Assembly: GCF_004684095.1 (NCBI RefSeq)
Contig: NZ_SRII01000008.1
Span: forward strand, 1-64,000
DNA: 64,000 bases
Reading direction: 5' to 3'
Source of the DNA: Hymenobacter sp. UV11
Lineage (GTDB): Bacteria > Bacteroidota > Bacteroidia > Cytophagales > Hymenobacteraceae
Shown here one piece after another: positions 15,574-23,036 of the stretch. Numbering within the stretch: the first letter of the stretch is position 1; each line of letters begins with the position of its first letter. The position numbers and the translations under genes were made by a program. The notes below the pieces were generated by a model. The model worked only from the letters and a program-made list of their open reading frames with translations. It did not search any database and was not told where the DNA came from.

Positions 15574-16905
15574 TTACTTGGGTCCTACCCGGTGGCGGGC
15601 GGCGTGGTCCACTACTTGGGGGCTGGCCTCGACGTGGCTGGTATCGGCGGCCTGCTGGGTGGGCGCCACGGTGATATCCACCTCGGGCGTCACCGACATG
15701 CCGGGGGCGAGTAAATGCAGGTCGGGCTGGCCGTTGAACACAATTTTAACCGGAATGCGCTGCACCACCTTCACGTAGTTGCCGGTGGCATTCTCGGCCG
15801 GCAGCAGGCTGAAGCGCGCCCCCGTGCCCCGCTGGAAGCTCTCCACCAAGCCCTGAAACTGCTTGCCCGGATAGGTATCGACCTCAAGCAGGACCGGCTG
15901 GCCCACCCGCATGTGGGTCAGCTGCGTTTCCTTGAAATTCGCCGTTACCCAGAGCTGGCCGTAGGTGATGAGCAGCAGCTGCTGGCCCACAGCCACGGTC
16001 TGGCCCTCGTCCACGGCCTTGCCCGTCACGCGCCCGGTTTCGGTGGCGTAGAGCTTGGTGTAGGAGAGTTGGAGGCGGGCCTGGTCGGCGGCGGCCTGGG
16101 CCTGCGCAATCTGGGCATCGGACACGCTGATTTGCTCCGTGGACTGGCGGTAGTCGTTGCGGGCCTGGGCCACCACGGCGGTGGCCTGGCTGGCCTGGGC
16201 GCGGGCGGCCTGGGTGCGCTGGTCGGCGGCGGCGGCCTGGTCGGCGCTGGCGCGGGCGGTGGTCAGGGCCTGGTCGTAGCGCTGGCGCGACACGGCATCG
16301 GTCTTGTACAGCTCGGCGTAGCGCTGTTCGTTGCGGGCGTCGTTGGCGGCTTGGGCATGAGCCGCGCGCGCCTGGGCCTGGGCCTGGGCCACGCTGGCTT
16401 CGGCGGCGGCTAGCTGGGCCTGCTGCTGGGCAATGACGCTATGCCGCGAGGCGCTGGCCTGCTGGGCGGTGTTGCGCTGGGCGCGGGCGCTGGTCACGGT
16501 GGCTTCGGCCTGGGCCAGCTGGGCCTGGTAGTCGCGCGGGTCTATCTCTAGCAGCAGCGTGCCTTTCTTTACCAGCTGGTTATCACGCACGTATACCTTT
16601 AGCACCTGGCCGGCCGCGCGCGGGCTCACCCGCACGGCATTGCCTTCCACAAAGGCGTCGTCGGTAGTTTCGTGGTCGCTGGCGTACAGGTAGTAGCGCA
16701 CGCCCCAAATCAGCAGCAGCACTAGCCCCACCGCCGCCAGGATGAGAAACCAGGTGCGCCGGTAAATGGGCTTTTCGGTGGTGTCGGCGGGCGCATCCTT
16801 GGCCTGCGGCTGCACGCGGCGCGGGTCGTGGCCCACGCGCCGGTCGGGCGCATCCGAAGGGTCGGCGACTTGCCGCCGGGCGGGAGACGTAAGGTTATCG
16901 GCCAT
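15574..16905 (-). CDS. HlyD/EmrA-family periplasmic adaptor
   Basis: 443 aa. A cytoplasmic N-terminal region (1-50) leads to one membrane segment (TWFLILAAVGLVLLLIWGVRYYLY), then the adaptor: first biotinyl-lipoyl half around EGNAVRVSPRAAGQVLKVYVRDNQ, a very Ala/Gln-rich coiled-coil hairpin (about 125-270), and the second lipoyl half and beta-barrel (LSYTKLYATETGRVTGKAVDEGQTV, VTANFKETQLTHMRVGQPV). It bridges the MFS pump to the TolC-type channel. Confidence 0.92.
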   Translation of the reverse strand: MADNLTSPARRQVADPSDAPDRRVGHDPRRVQPQAKDAPADTTEKPIYRRTWFLILAAVGLVLLLIWGVRYYLYASDHETTDDAFVEGNAVRVSPRAAGQVLKVYVRDNQLVKKGTLLLEIDPRDYQAQLAQAEATVTSARAQRNTAQQASASRHSVIAQQQAQLAAAEASVAQAQAQARAAHAQAANDARNEQRYAELYKTDAVSRQRYDQALTTARASADQAAAADQRTQAARAQASQATAVVAQARNDYRQSTEQISVSDAQIAQAQAAADQARLQLSYTKLYATETGRVTGKAVDEGQTVAVGQQLLLITYGQLWVTANFKETQLTHMRVGQPVLLEVDTYPGKQFQGLVESFQRGTGARFSLLPAENATGNYVKVVQRIPVKIVFNGQPDLHLLAPGMSVTPEVDITVAPTQQAADTSHVEASPQVVDHAARHRVGPK

Positions 16906-16977
16906 GAGGGGGGTAGGGTCAGAATCTGGTTTCTTGCCGGCTGATTTTGCTTTGGCAAACCATTTAAGAAATTATCA

Positions 16978-17073
16978 GAACGTCATGCTGAGCTTGTCGA
17001 AGCATCTCTACCGCTTCGTTAAACGGCTCGAATGAAGCGGTAGAGATGCTTCGACAAGCTCAGCATGACGTTC
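16978..17073. repeat. inverted repeat with perfect 40-base arms
   Basis: Arms 16978-17017 and 17034-17073 are exact complements (core GTCATGCTGAGCTTGTCGAA) around a 16-base loop. It sits inside the 211-base gap between the TolC-type and HlyD-type genes, so it would be transcribed within the operon. A degenerate relative lies at 46105-46149. Confidence 0.9.
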
Positions 17074-17116
17074 AATAGTCAATCCGAATACTTTAAATAG
17101 CTTCAGCGACAATTAC

Positions 17117-18874
17117 TCATAAGCGAAAAGACTGCGCCGTGCCCGTAGCCGCGGCAAAATTGAGCCGGGCCGCACCGTACTGGGCCAGGGCCTGCACGCG
17201 CAGGGCGCGGGCGTTGGCCAGCGCAGCCTGGGCTTGCAGCACTTCGAGGTTGTCGGCCACGCCGGCCCGGAAGCGCTGGGTAGCCAGGGCCAGTTCGCGG
17301 CCGGCCAGGGCCAGTTGCTCATCGGCGGCCCGCACCTGGGCGGCGGCCAGGTTCCAGCCAATCAGGGCCTGGCGCACGTCCTGCTCCACCTGGCCGCGGG
17401 TGTTGCCCAGCTCCAATTCGGCCTGGCGCTGCTCGCTCAACGCGGCCTTCACCCGGCTGTTGATGTAGCCGCCATCAAACACGGGCACGCTGAGTAGCAC
17501 GCCGTAAGTGCGGGTAGCGCGGTCATTCTTAAAAGGCGTCACGGCCGACTGTCCATAGTCGCCGGCCGCGCTGATGATGGGGTAGCGGGCGGCGGCGCGG
17601 GCGCGGCGGTCCAGTTCTTTCTGGGCGATGGTCTGCTCCGCGATGCGCGTATCCAGGCGGGCGGCCTGGGCTGGCGCCAGGGCCTCCTCCACGGTAGGCA
17701 CGGCCTCGGCGCGGGCCACCAGCGTATCGGTGAGCACCGTGGCGCTGCCCTGGGGTAGGCCCACAGCGCGTGCTAAGTCGAGGCGGTCCTGGGTGGCGCT
17801 GGCCTCGGCCTGGGCCAGGCGCAGCCGCTGCTGCGACTCGCGCACCTCGGCCCGCACCACGTCGATGCCGTCGGCTATGCCCGCGTCGCGCTGCTTTTGC
17901 GCCAGCTGGCGCAGGGCCTCGGCTAGGCTCAGGTCGGCACGGGCCGCCCGCACGTCGAGGCTGCCGCGCTGGGCGCTGAGGTAGGCCAGCGCCACGAAGG
18001 TGGCTACCTGCTCACGGGCCAACTCGGCGGTGAGGTCGGCTACCTGCACGGCCGCCGCGCTGCTTTTATACTGGCGTAGGGCCGCGATATTGAGCAGCGC
18101 CTGCGAAAAATTCAGCCGGGCATCAAACGTATTGAAAGGCCCCACGAACGACGGGATAGTGGGGGCCGCGGCCATGCCACCACCAGTGCCGCCGCCCATC
18201 ATATCCTGGCTGCCGCCGGGTACCAGGCCCTGCGCCACTAGGTTGAGGGTGCGGTTTTGCTGGTAGGCCGTGCCGGTGATGTTGGGTAGCAAAAACGAGC
18301 GCACCTGCTGGCGCAGGGCCCGTGCCTCGGTGGCGCGCTCGGTGGCCAGTAGGGTAGTGAGGTTGTTTTCCAGGCCAATAGTCATGGCCTCAGGTAGGCT
18401 TAGGGTGGCCGGGGCCACGGCCAGCGTGCGGGCCGCGCCAGTGGCCGTGCCCATCATAGTGCCGCCGCGCGGGGCACTGCCGACCTGCGCCGGGGGGGTA
18501 GTGGTGCCGCTGGGCTCGCCCAGGGTGCCCAGGCCGCCGGGGCTTGGGGCGCCCTGGCTAGCGGGGGGCGTTTGGCCTACTCCGGTCGGCGGTGGGCTGG
18601 TCGGCCCGGTTGGGGGCCGCTGCTGCTGGGCGGTTTGCTGTATTTCCTGCTGCCGCTGCTGCAACTCTTGCTGCTGCTGCTGGCCTACGGGCGGCCCCCC
18701 AATGCCGCCCGGCTGGCCGCTGCCAGCCGGGGCGGGCCGCGTGGCCGGTGGCGCTGCTGGGTTCGACTGCGCCGCCGCGCTCAACGTCACGGCTAGCAGT
18801 CCCAGGCCGGCCGCCGCGGCCCGGCAGCAGGAGCGGCCCGGCAAAAAGAACAGGTTTCGCATACGCGCCAGCAT
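17117..18874 (-). CDS. TolC-family outer-membrane efflux channel
   Basis: 585 aa with a signal peptide (LLAVTLSAAAQ), a long Pro/Gln/Gly-rich spacer (about 35-150) that is unusual for the family, and two outer membrane efflux repeats: about 160-370 (LSLPEAMTIGLENNLTTLLA...) and about 375-580 (VEEALAPAQAARLDTRIAEQ..., RFRAGVADNLEVLQAQAAL). The start could be the Met at 18874 or at 18862. It heads the efflux set, with the adaptor and pump genes downstream. The spacer may extend into the periplasm or be lost with processing. Confidence 0.9.
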   Translation of the reverse strand: MLARMRNLFFLPGRSCCRAAAAGLGLLAVTLSAAAQSNPAAPPATRPAPAGSGQPGGIGGPPVGQQQQQELQQRQQEIQQTAQQQRPPTGPTSPPPTGVGQTPPASQGAPSPGGLGTLGEPSGTTTPPAQVGSAPRGGTMMGTATGAARTLAVAPATLSLPEAMTIGLENNLTTLLATERATEARALRQQVRSFLLPNITGTAYQQNRTLNLVAQGLVPGGSQDMMGGGTGGGMAAAPTIPSFVGPFNTFDARLNFSQALLNIAALRQYKSSAAAVQVADLTAELAREQVATFVALAYLSAQRGSLDVRAARADLSLAEALRQLAQKQRDAGIADGIDVVRAEVRESQQRLRLAQAEASATQDRLDLARAVGLPQGSATVLTDTLVARAEAVPTVEEALAPAQAARLDTRIAEQTIAQKELDRRARAAARYPIISAAGDYGQSAVTPFKNDRATRTYGVLLSVPVFDGGYINSRVKAALSEQRQAELELGNTRGQVEQDVRQALIGWNLAAAQVRAADEQLALAGRELALATQRFRAGVADNLEVLQAQAALANARALRVQALAQYGAARLNFAAATGTAQSFRL

Positions 18875-18998
18875 CAGGCTTTAATGCCTTTTTAATGTCG
18901 GTTTGAACGCGAAAACTCCGTAATTGGCCGGACTGTTTAGAAAAAAATTCCTGCTCCGCTAGCTTACCTGAACCGTAGGCAAGAGCAACTATGCGCAG

Positions 18999-20327
18999 TT
19001 AGTGCCCGTTACTCTCAGCAGAATAGGCCGGTATGGGCAGGGCCTCCGCTACCGGGTGGCCCTGCAAGGCCAGCTGGTGCCGGGCCTCGTCAAACTCCCC
19101 TTCGCTTTTGGCGATGACCAGCGTGGCAATACCGTTGCCGATAACATTGGTAATGGCCCGCGCCTCACTCATGAAGCGGTCCACGCCCAGCAACAGCGCC
19201 ACGCTCTCCACCGGAATGGTCCTGGTGGCTGCCAGCGTCGAGGCCAGCACGATAAAGCCCGAGCCCGTAACGCCCGCCGCGCCCTTGCTCGTGACTACCA
19301 GGATGGCAATCAGCGTGAGCTGCTGGGCGAGGGGCAGGCGAATATTAAAAGCCTGGGCCAGAAAGATAACCGCGATGGAAAGGTAGATGCTGGTGCCATC
19401 CAGGTTGAAGGAATAACCGGTCGGAATAACCAGCCCCGCCACCGAGCGCGAGCAGCCGTAGCGCTCCATCTTGTCAATCATGCGGGGCAGCGCCGACTCG
19501 GACGACGAGGTGCCCAGTACCAGCAAAATTTCCTCCTTAATAAAGCTCAGGTAGGGCATCAGGCGCAGCCCGTAGTAGCGCAAAATGAGGTTCAGCACCC
19601 CAAAAATGAACAGAAACATAGTGGCGTACACCACCAGCATCAGCTTGCCCAGCGGCAGTAGGGTAGCAATACCGTACTTGCCAATGGTAAAGGCCATGCC
19701 CCCAAACGCGCCCAGCGGCGCCAGCCGCATCACCAGCGCCAGCACGCCGAACATGACCTGCGAAAGCCGCTCAAACGTGCGCACCAGCGGCGCAACGGAG
19801 GCACCCAGGCGGTTGAGCGCCAAGCCAAACAACACCGAAAAGAGCAGTATTTGCAGAATGTCGCCCTTGGCAAACGCGCCCACCACACTATCGGGCACCA
19901 CGTGGGTGAAGAACTCGACCCAGTTCATATCGCCGGCCTGGGCCGTGAATTTGGCGGCTTCGGCGGTTTGGCGGGCATCGCGCAGCACGGCCTGCGCGGT
20001 GGCCTGCACGCCGGCGCCCGGCTGGGTCAGGTTGGCCATCCCTACCCCAATGGCCAGGGCCAGCGTGGTCACCACCTCAAAGTAGAGCAGAGCCTTGCCC
20101 CCCACCCGGCCCACCTGCCGCAGGCTGCCCATGCCCGCGATGCCCAGCACCACCGTCAGGAAAATAATGGGGGCTATCAGCATCTTTATCAAATTGATAA
20201 AGGTGTCGGCCACGGGCTTGAGGGCGGCCCCAGCTGTAGGAAGCAGTGCCCCCACGGCCACGCCAAGGGCAATGGCAACGAGCACTTGCACGGTGAGGTT
20301 GGCAGACCAGCGTTTTAGCATCAGCAA
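18999..20327 (-). CDS. dicarboxylate/amino acid:cation symporter (DAACS, DctA-like)
   Basis: Inner-membrane Na+ or H+ coupled carrier for C4-dicarboxylates, glutamate or aspartate, 442 aa with eight TM segments and two re-entrant loops. Signature HP1 serine stretch is LGTSSSESALPRMIDKMERYG; TM7/HP2 signatures are VIPTGYSFNLDGTSIYLSIA and TSKGAAGVTGSGFIVLASTL. A second member of the family is encoded at 59431-60840. Monocistronic by position. Which substrate it prefers cannot be told. Confidence 0.93.
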   Translation of the reverse strand: MLMLKRWSANLTVQVLVAIALGVAVGALLPTAGAALKPVADTFINLIKMLIAPIIFLTVVLGIAGMGSLRQVGRVGGKALLYFEVVTTLALAIGVGMANLTQPGAGVQATAQAVLRDARQTAEAAKFTAQAGDMNWVEFFTHVVPDSVVGAFAKGDILQILLFSVLFGLALNRLGASVAPLVRTFERLSQVMFGVLALVMRLAPLGAFGGMAFTIGKYGIATLLPLGKLMLVVYATMFLFIFGVLNLILRYYGLRLMPYLSFIKEEILLVLGTSSSESALPRMIDKMERYGCSRSVAGLVIPTGYSFNLDGTSIYLSIAVIFLAQAFNIRLPLAQQLTLIAILVVTSKGAAGVTGSGFIVLASTLAATRTIPVESVALLLGVDRFMSEARAITNVIGNGIATLVIAKSEGEFDEARHQLALQGHPVAEALPIPAYSAESNGH

Positions 20328-20484
20328 GGGGGGTAGGGCAGTATAAACGGACGGGCAAGTTACCGCCCGCTCGGCCGGGTGGTCTACTAGCCTGTGCTAC
20401 CCATGCTAGCTGTCAGCCCACAAAACCGGGTTAGTAAGGGGAATAAAGTGCGCATTTTAACAATCTTTCCGACGTGGCAGATGT

Positions 20485-20492
20485 TACTTTAG
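20485..20492 (+). promoter_or_regulatory. candidate -7 element TACTTTAG for the DUF6728-like gene
   Basis: One mismatch to TAnnTTTG, 21 bases before the ATG at 20514, with a TTTC 14-15 bases upstream. Weak evidence. Confidence 0.3.
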
Positions 20493-20513
20493 CACACACA
20501 AAATCATTCCGAT

Positions 20514-20690
20514 ATGAACGGCAAAAACCTCTTCGACTTCGGTCCTGCCCTTGGTTACTTCTTCCGTAAGAATGACCCCAACCGTAAGGCTAACTTCAAC
20601 CTGCGCACCATGCACTTCATCAATAAGGTGAGCATGGCCATGTTTTTGGTGGGCCTGTGCGTGCTCCTCTACCGCTGGTTTATTCGCTAA
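20514..20690 (+). CDS. 58-residue single-pass membrane protein, DUF6728-like
   Basis: Encodes MNGKNLFDFGPALGYFFRKN followed by DPNRKANFNLRTMHFINKV and one membrane helix (SMAMFLVGLCVLLYRWFI). The pattern FDFG..GYFFRKxDPNR..NFNLRTMHFINK matches my memory of the small Bacteroidota family DUF6728. Function unknown. It is 15 bases upstream of the MmcQ/YjbR gene and probably cotranscribed. Confidence 0.75.
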   Translation: MNGKNLFDFGPALGYFFRKNDPNRKANFNLRTMHFINKVSMAMFLVGLCVLLYRWFIR

Positions 20691-20705
20691 GCGGGGGGTA
20701 GGGAC

Positions 20706-21065
20706 GTGAATATTGAGGAGTACCGCGACTTCTGCATGAGCCTGCCGGGCACGACTGAAGAAACACCCTTTGGCCCCGATACGCTGGTATTCAAAGTGGG
20801 AGGTAAAATATTTGCCCTCACCGATTTGCAAACCTTTGCCAGCTTCAACGTGAAGTGCGACCCCGAGCGCGCCGCCGACCTGCGCGAGCGCTTCGACTAC
20901 GTGCTTCCCGGCTTTCATATGAATAAAAAGCACTGGAACACAGTGCTTGTAGGCGCCGGCGCCCCCGATGCGCAGCTACGCGAGTGGCTTACCGATTCAT
21001 ACCAGCTTGTAGTGGCCGCGCTGCCCAAGGCCGTGCGGGCTGAATTGCTGGCAACTGCTAGCTAA
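20706..21065 (+). CDS. MmcQ/YjbR family protein
   Basis: 119 aa starting at the GTG at 20706. It shows the compact MmcQ/YjbR fold: MNIEEYRDFCMSLPGTTEETPFGPD, FKVGGKIFAL, SFNVKCDPERAADLRERF, GFHMNKKHWNTV. The family is described as DNA-binding-like (CyaY-like fold) but its role is not established. The stop codon TAA lies inside the left terminal repeat of the element at 21060-21244. Confidence 0.88.
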   Translation: MNIEEYRDFCMSLPGTTEETPFGPDTLVFKVGGKIFALTDLQTFASFNVKCDPERAADLRERFDYVLPGFHMNKKHWNTVLVGAGAPDAQLREWLTDSYQLVVAALPKAVRAELLATAS

Positions 21066-21244
21066 CCCAAGTTGCAGACCAGCTTGTTGCGGGGGAAAGT
21101 TTCAGCTGGAGAGGCCGCCTGGCCGGTCCGTCGGCGCGAGCCGGCCGACCGGTTATCGTTGACAGCTGCGGCCCACGCAACGACAACAAGTCGGCCGGCT
21201 CGCGCTGGCGGACCGGGGAGCATGCCTCGCAACTTGGGTTAGCT
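21060..21244. repeat. 185-base element with perfect 16-base terminal inverted repeats
   Basis: Terminal repeats 21060-21075 and 21229-21244 are AGCTAACCCAAGTTGC and its complement. Internal arms 21126-21149 and 21190-21213 match 22 of 24 bases (core GCGCGAGCCGGCCGAC). No reading frame inside. Resembles a MITE or REP-type palindrome, and it starts within the MmcQ/YjbR stop codon region. Confidence 0.8.
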
Positions 21245-21452
21245 AATATTAGCTGACCGGATAATAAGAAAATAATAAAAAATTGCACAATGGGTTAAAA
21301 GTGCTTTAGCCAGGACTTACCTTCGCTAAGCATAAGCACTTGTTTAGGTGCTATAAAGGGTAGTTTGGCACATAGTTCATTATTGGATAAAACCGCTGAG
21401 GGAAATTTGTCGAAAGTAAGGCGACAATTCCTCGCTGGCTTTTATTCCTCAT
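21245..21452. other. AT-rich upstream region of the discoidin protein gene
   Basis: Remainder of the 387-base gap after the repeat element. AT-rich with near matches to the -7 element (TACCTTCG about 21320, TAGTTTGG about 21361). No gene or hairpin seen. Confidence 0.4.
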
Positions 21453-22943
21453 ATGAAATTGTTTTGTTACTCCTTCTTAAGCTTGTTGTTTACTTGTCTA
21501 TTGCTGGCTGCCAGCCCGGCCCAGGCCCAAAGCCTGGCGCTGAATAAAGCCTCCATTGCCTCTTCTACAGTGCAGGCCTCGGCCAATGCCTTCGATGGCA
21601 ACGGTACTACCCGCTGGGAAAGCAATTCTACTGACAATGAATATATTATCGTTGACCTGGGCTCGGTGCAAACTATTGACCGCATTCGCCTGACCTGGGA
21701 AAACGCCTACGGCAAGACGTTTACGCTTGCTGTATCGGCCGTAACCGCTAACCCGGTTGGTACTACCTGGAGCAACGTAGTAAATGGCAGCTGGACCACC
21801 GTGTATAGCGAGCCCAACAATGCCTCGACCAACAACGAATATGCTAACCTGGGCAGCAGTGGTCGCTACGTGCGTATGAAAGGTACGGCTCGCGCCACTG
21901 GCTATGGCTACTCTCTCTACGAGTTTGAGGTCTTCAATTATTCCAATAATACCGCCAATAACCTGGCTTTGGGCAAAACAGGCTTAGCCTCGTCCACGCA
22001 GGGGGGCTTTCCGGCGGCTCAGGCTTTCGACAACGACAATGCTACCCGCTGGGGGAGCACCTACGACGACAACCAGTGGCTCTATGTAGACCTGAAAGGC
22101 GAGGCTAGCATCTCGAGTATTTACCTGAGCTGGGAAACGGCTTATGGCAAAGACTTCCGCCTCGAAACGTCGGAAGATGCGAGTGCCTGGACTACCGTTA
22201 GCACCTTTACTGGCAATACGTTGCACTACAACGAGGCGAGTTTTGCGACGCCCGTTAAGGGCCGCTACGTGCGGATGTATGGCGTGACGCGGGGCACGGG
22301 CTATGGCTTTTCGCTCTACGAGTTTCAGGTATACGGCACCCTTACCCCCCTGGCCACTACCCCCATCCCCATGTCCAATACCGTTGGCCCCCTGCCCGTG
22401 ACGCTTACCAGCTTTAGTGCCACCCGCCAGGGCGCGGCTGTTGCGGTGCGCTGGGCCACGGCTACCGAGCATAACAGCGCCGGCTTCGACGTGCAGCGCT
22501 CGGCCAACGGCATAAGCTTTGAAACGCTGGTAACGGTAGCCGCCGCCGGCAACAGCCAGGTTACGAAGGCGTACGCTTATTCCGACGCCACTCCGTTGGC
22601 TACGGGCAGCTACTATCGCCTCCGGCAAGTTGACCTCGACGGCACGGTGACCTACGGCCCCGTGGCAGCAGTGGCTGGCACCAGCCCGGCCGCCGCGCTG
22701 GTGGAGGTGTTTCCCAATCCGGTGGCCGACCAGGCTACGCTGCAATGGCCCGCCACCGCTGCCCCCACGCGCTGGAGCTTGACTACTACCACCGGCCAGG
22801 TACTGCACGCGGAAAGCATCCTGACTCAGCTAGGTGCTAATGCCCAGGTTATTGACCTGCGGCCGTATGCCGCGGGCAGCTATATTTTGACCGTAGAAGC
22901 CGCCGGCCAGGTACTGAGCCGCACGCGGGTGCAAAAAAACTGA
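21453..22943 (+). CDS. T9SS-exported protein with two F5/8-type C (discoidin) domains
   Basis: 496 aa. Signal peptide to about residue 25 (LLLAASPAQAQ). Two discoidin-like carbohydrate-binding domains: about 26-165 (LNKASIASSTVQASANAFDG ... GYGYSLYEFEVF) and about 170-295 (LALGKTGLASSTQGGFPAAQ ... GYGFSLYEFQVY). Then a fibronectin-like segment (VTLTSFSATRQGAAVAVRWA..., YYRLRQVDLDG) and a C-terminal Por sorting tail (VEVFPNPVADQATLQW ... AAGSYILTVEAAGQ). It should be carried to the surface by the type IX system and bind glycans. No catalytic domain is present. Confidence 0.9.
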   Translation: MKLFCYSFLSLLFTCLLLAASPAQAQSLALNKASIASSTVQASANAFDGNGTTRWESNSTDNEYIIVDLGSVQTIDRIRLTWENAYGKTFTLAVSAVTANPVGTTWSNVVNGSWTTVYSEPNNASTNNEYANLGSSGRYVRMKGTARATGYGYSLYEFEVFNYSNNTANNLALGKTGLASSTQGGFPAAQAFDNDNATRWGSTYDDNQWLYVDLKGEASISSIYLSWETAYGKDFRLETSEDASAWTTVSTFTGNTLHYNEASFATPVKGRYVRMYGVTRGTGYGFSLYEFQVYGTLTPLATTPIPMSNTVGPLPVTLTSFSATRQGAAVAVRWATATEHNSAGFDVQRSANGISFETLVTVAAAGNSQVTKAYAYSDATPLATGSYYRLRQVDLDGTVTYGPVAAVAGTSPAAALVEVFPNPVADQATLQWPATAAPTRWSLTTTTGQVLHAESILTQLGANAQVIDLRPYAAGSYILTVEAAGQVLSRTRVQKN

Positions 22944-22982
22944 GTAATAGCCTGGCCCTCAGGCAAGGGGGTAGGGAAATGC

Positions 22983-23016
22983 AAAAGACCCCGCTGGTGC
23001 GCCAGCGGGGTCTTTT
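22983..23016. terminator. bidirectional hairpin terminator
   Basis: Perfect 15-base arms AAAAGACCCCGCTGG and complement, 4-base loop, A/T tails both sides, between convergent genes. Confidence 0.9.
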
Positions 23017-23036
23017 GGTAACATAAAGAACCGGAC

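Noticed and set aside
15715..16413. 232-codon plus-strand frame opposite the HlyD-type gene
   Set aside because: It is a Gly/Leu/Ala-rich shadow of the Ala/Gln-rich coiled-coil region of the adaptor on the minus strand.
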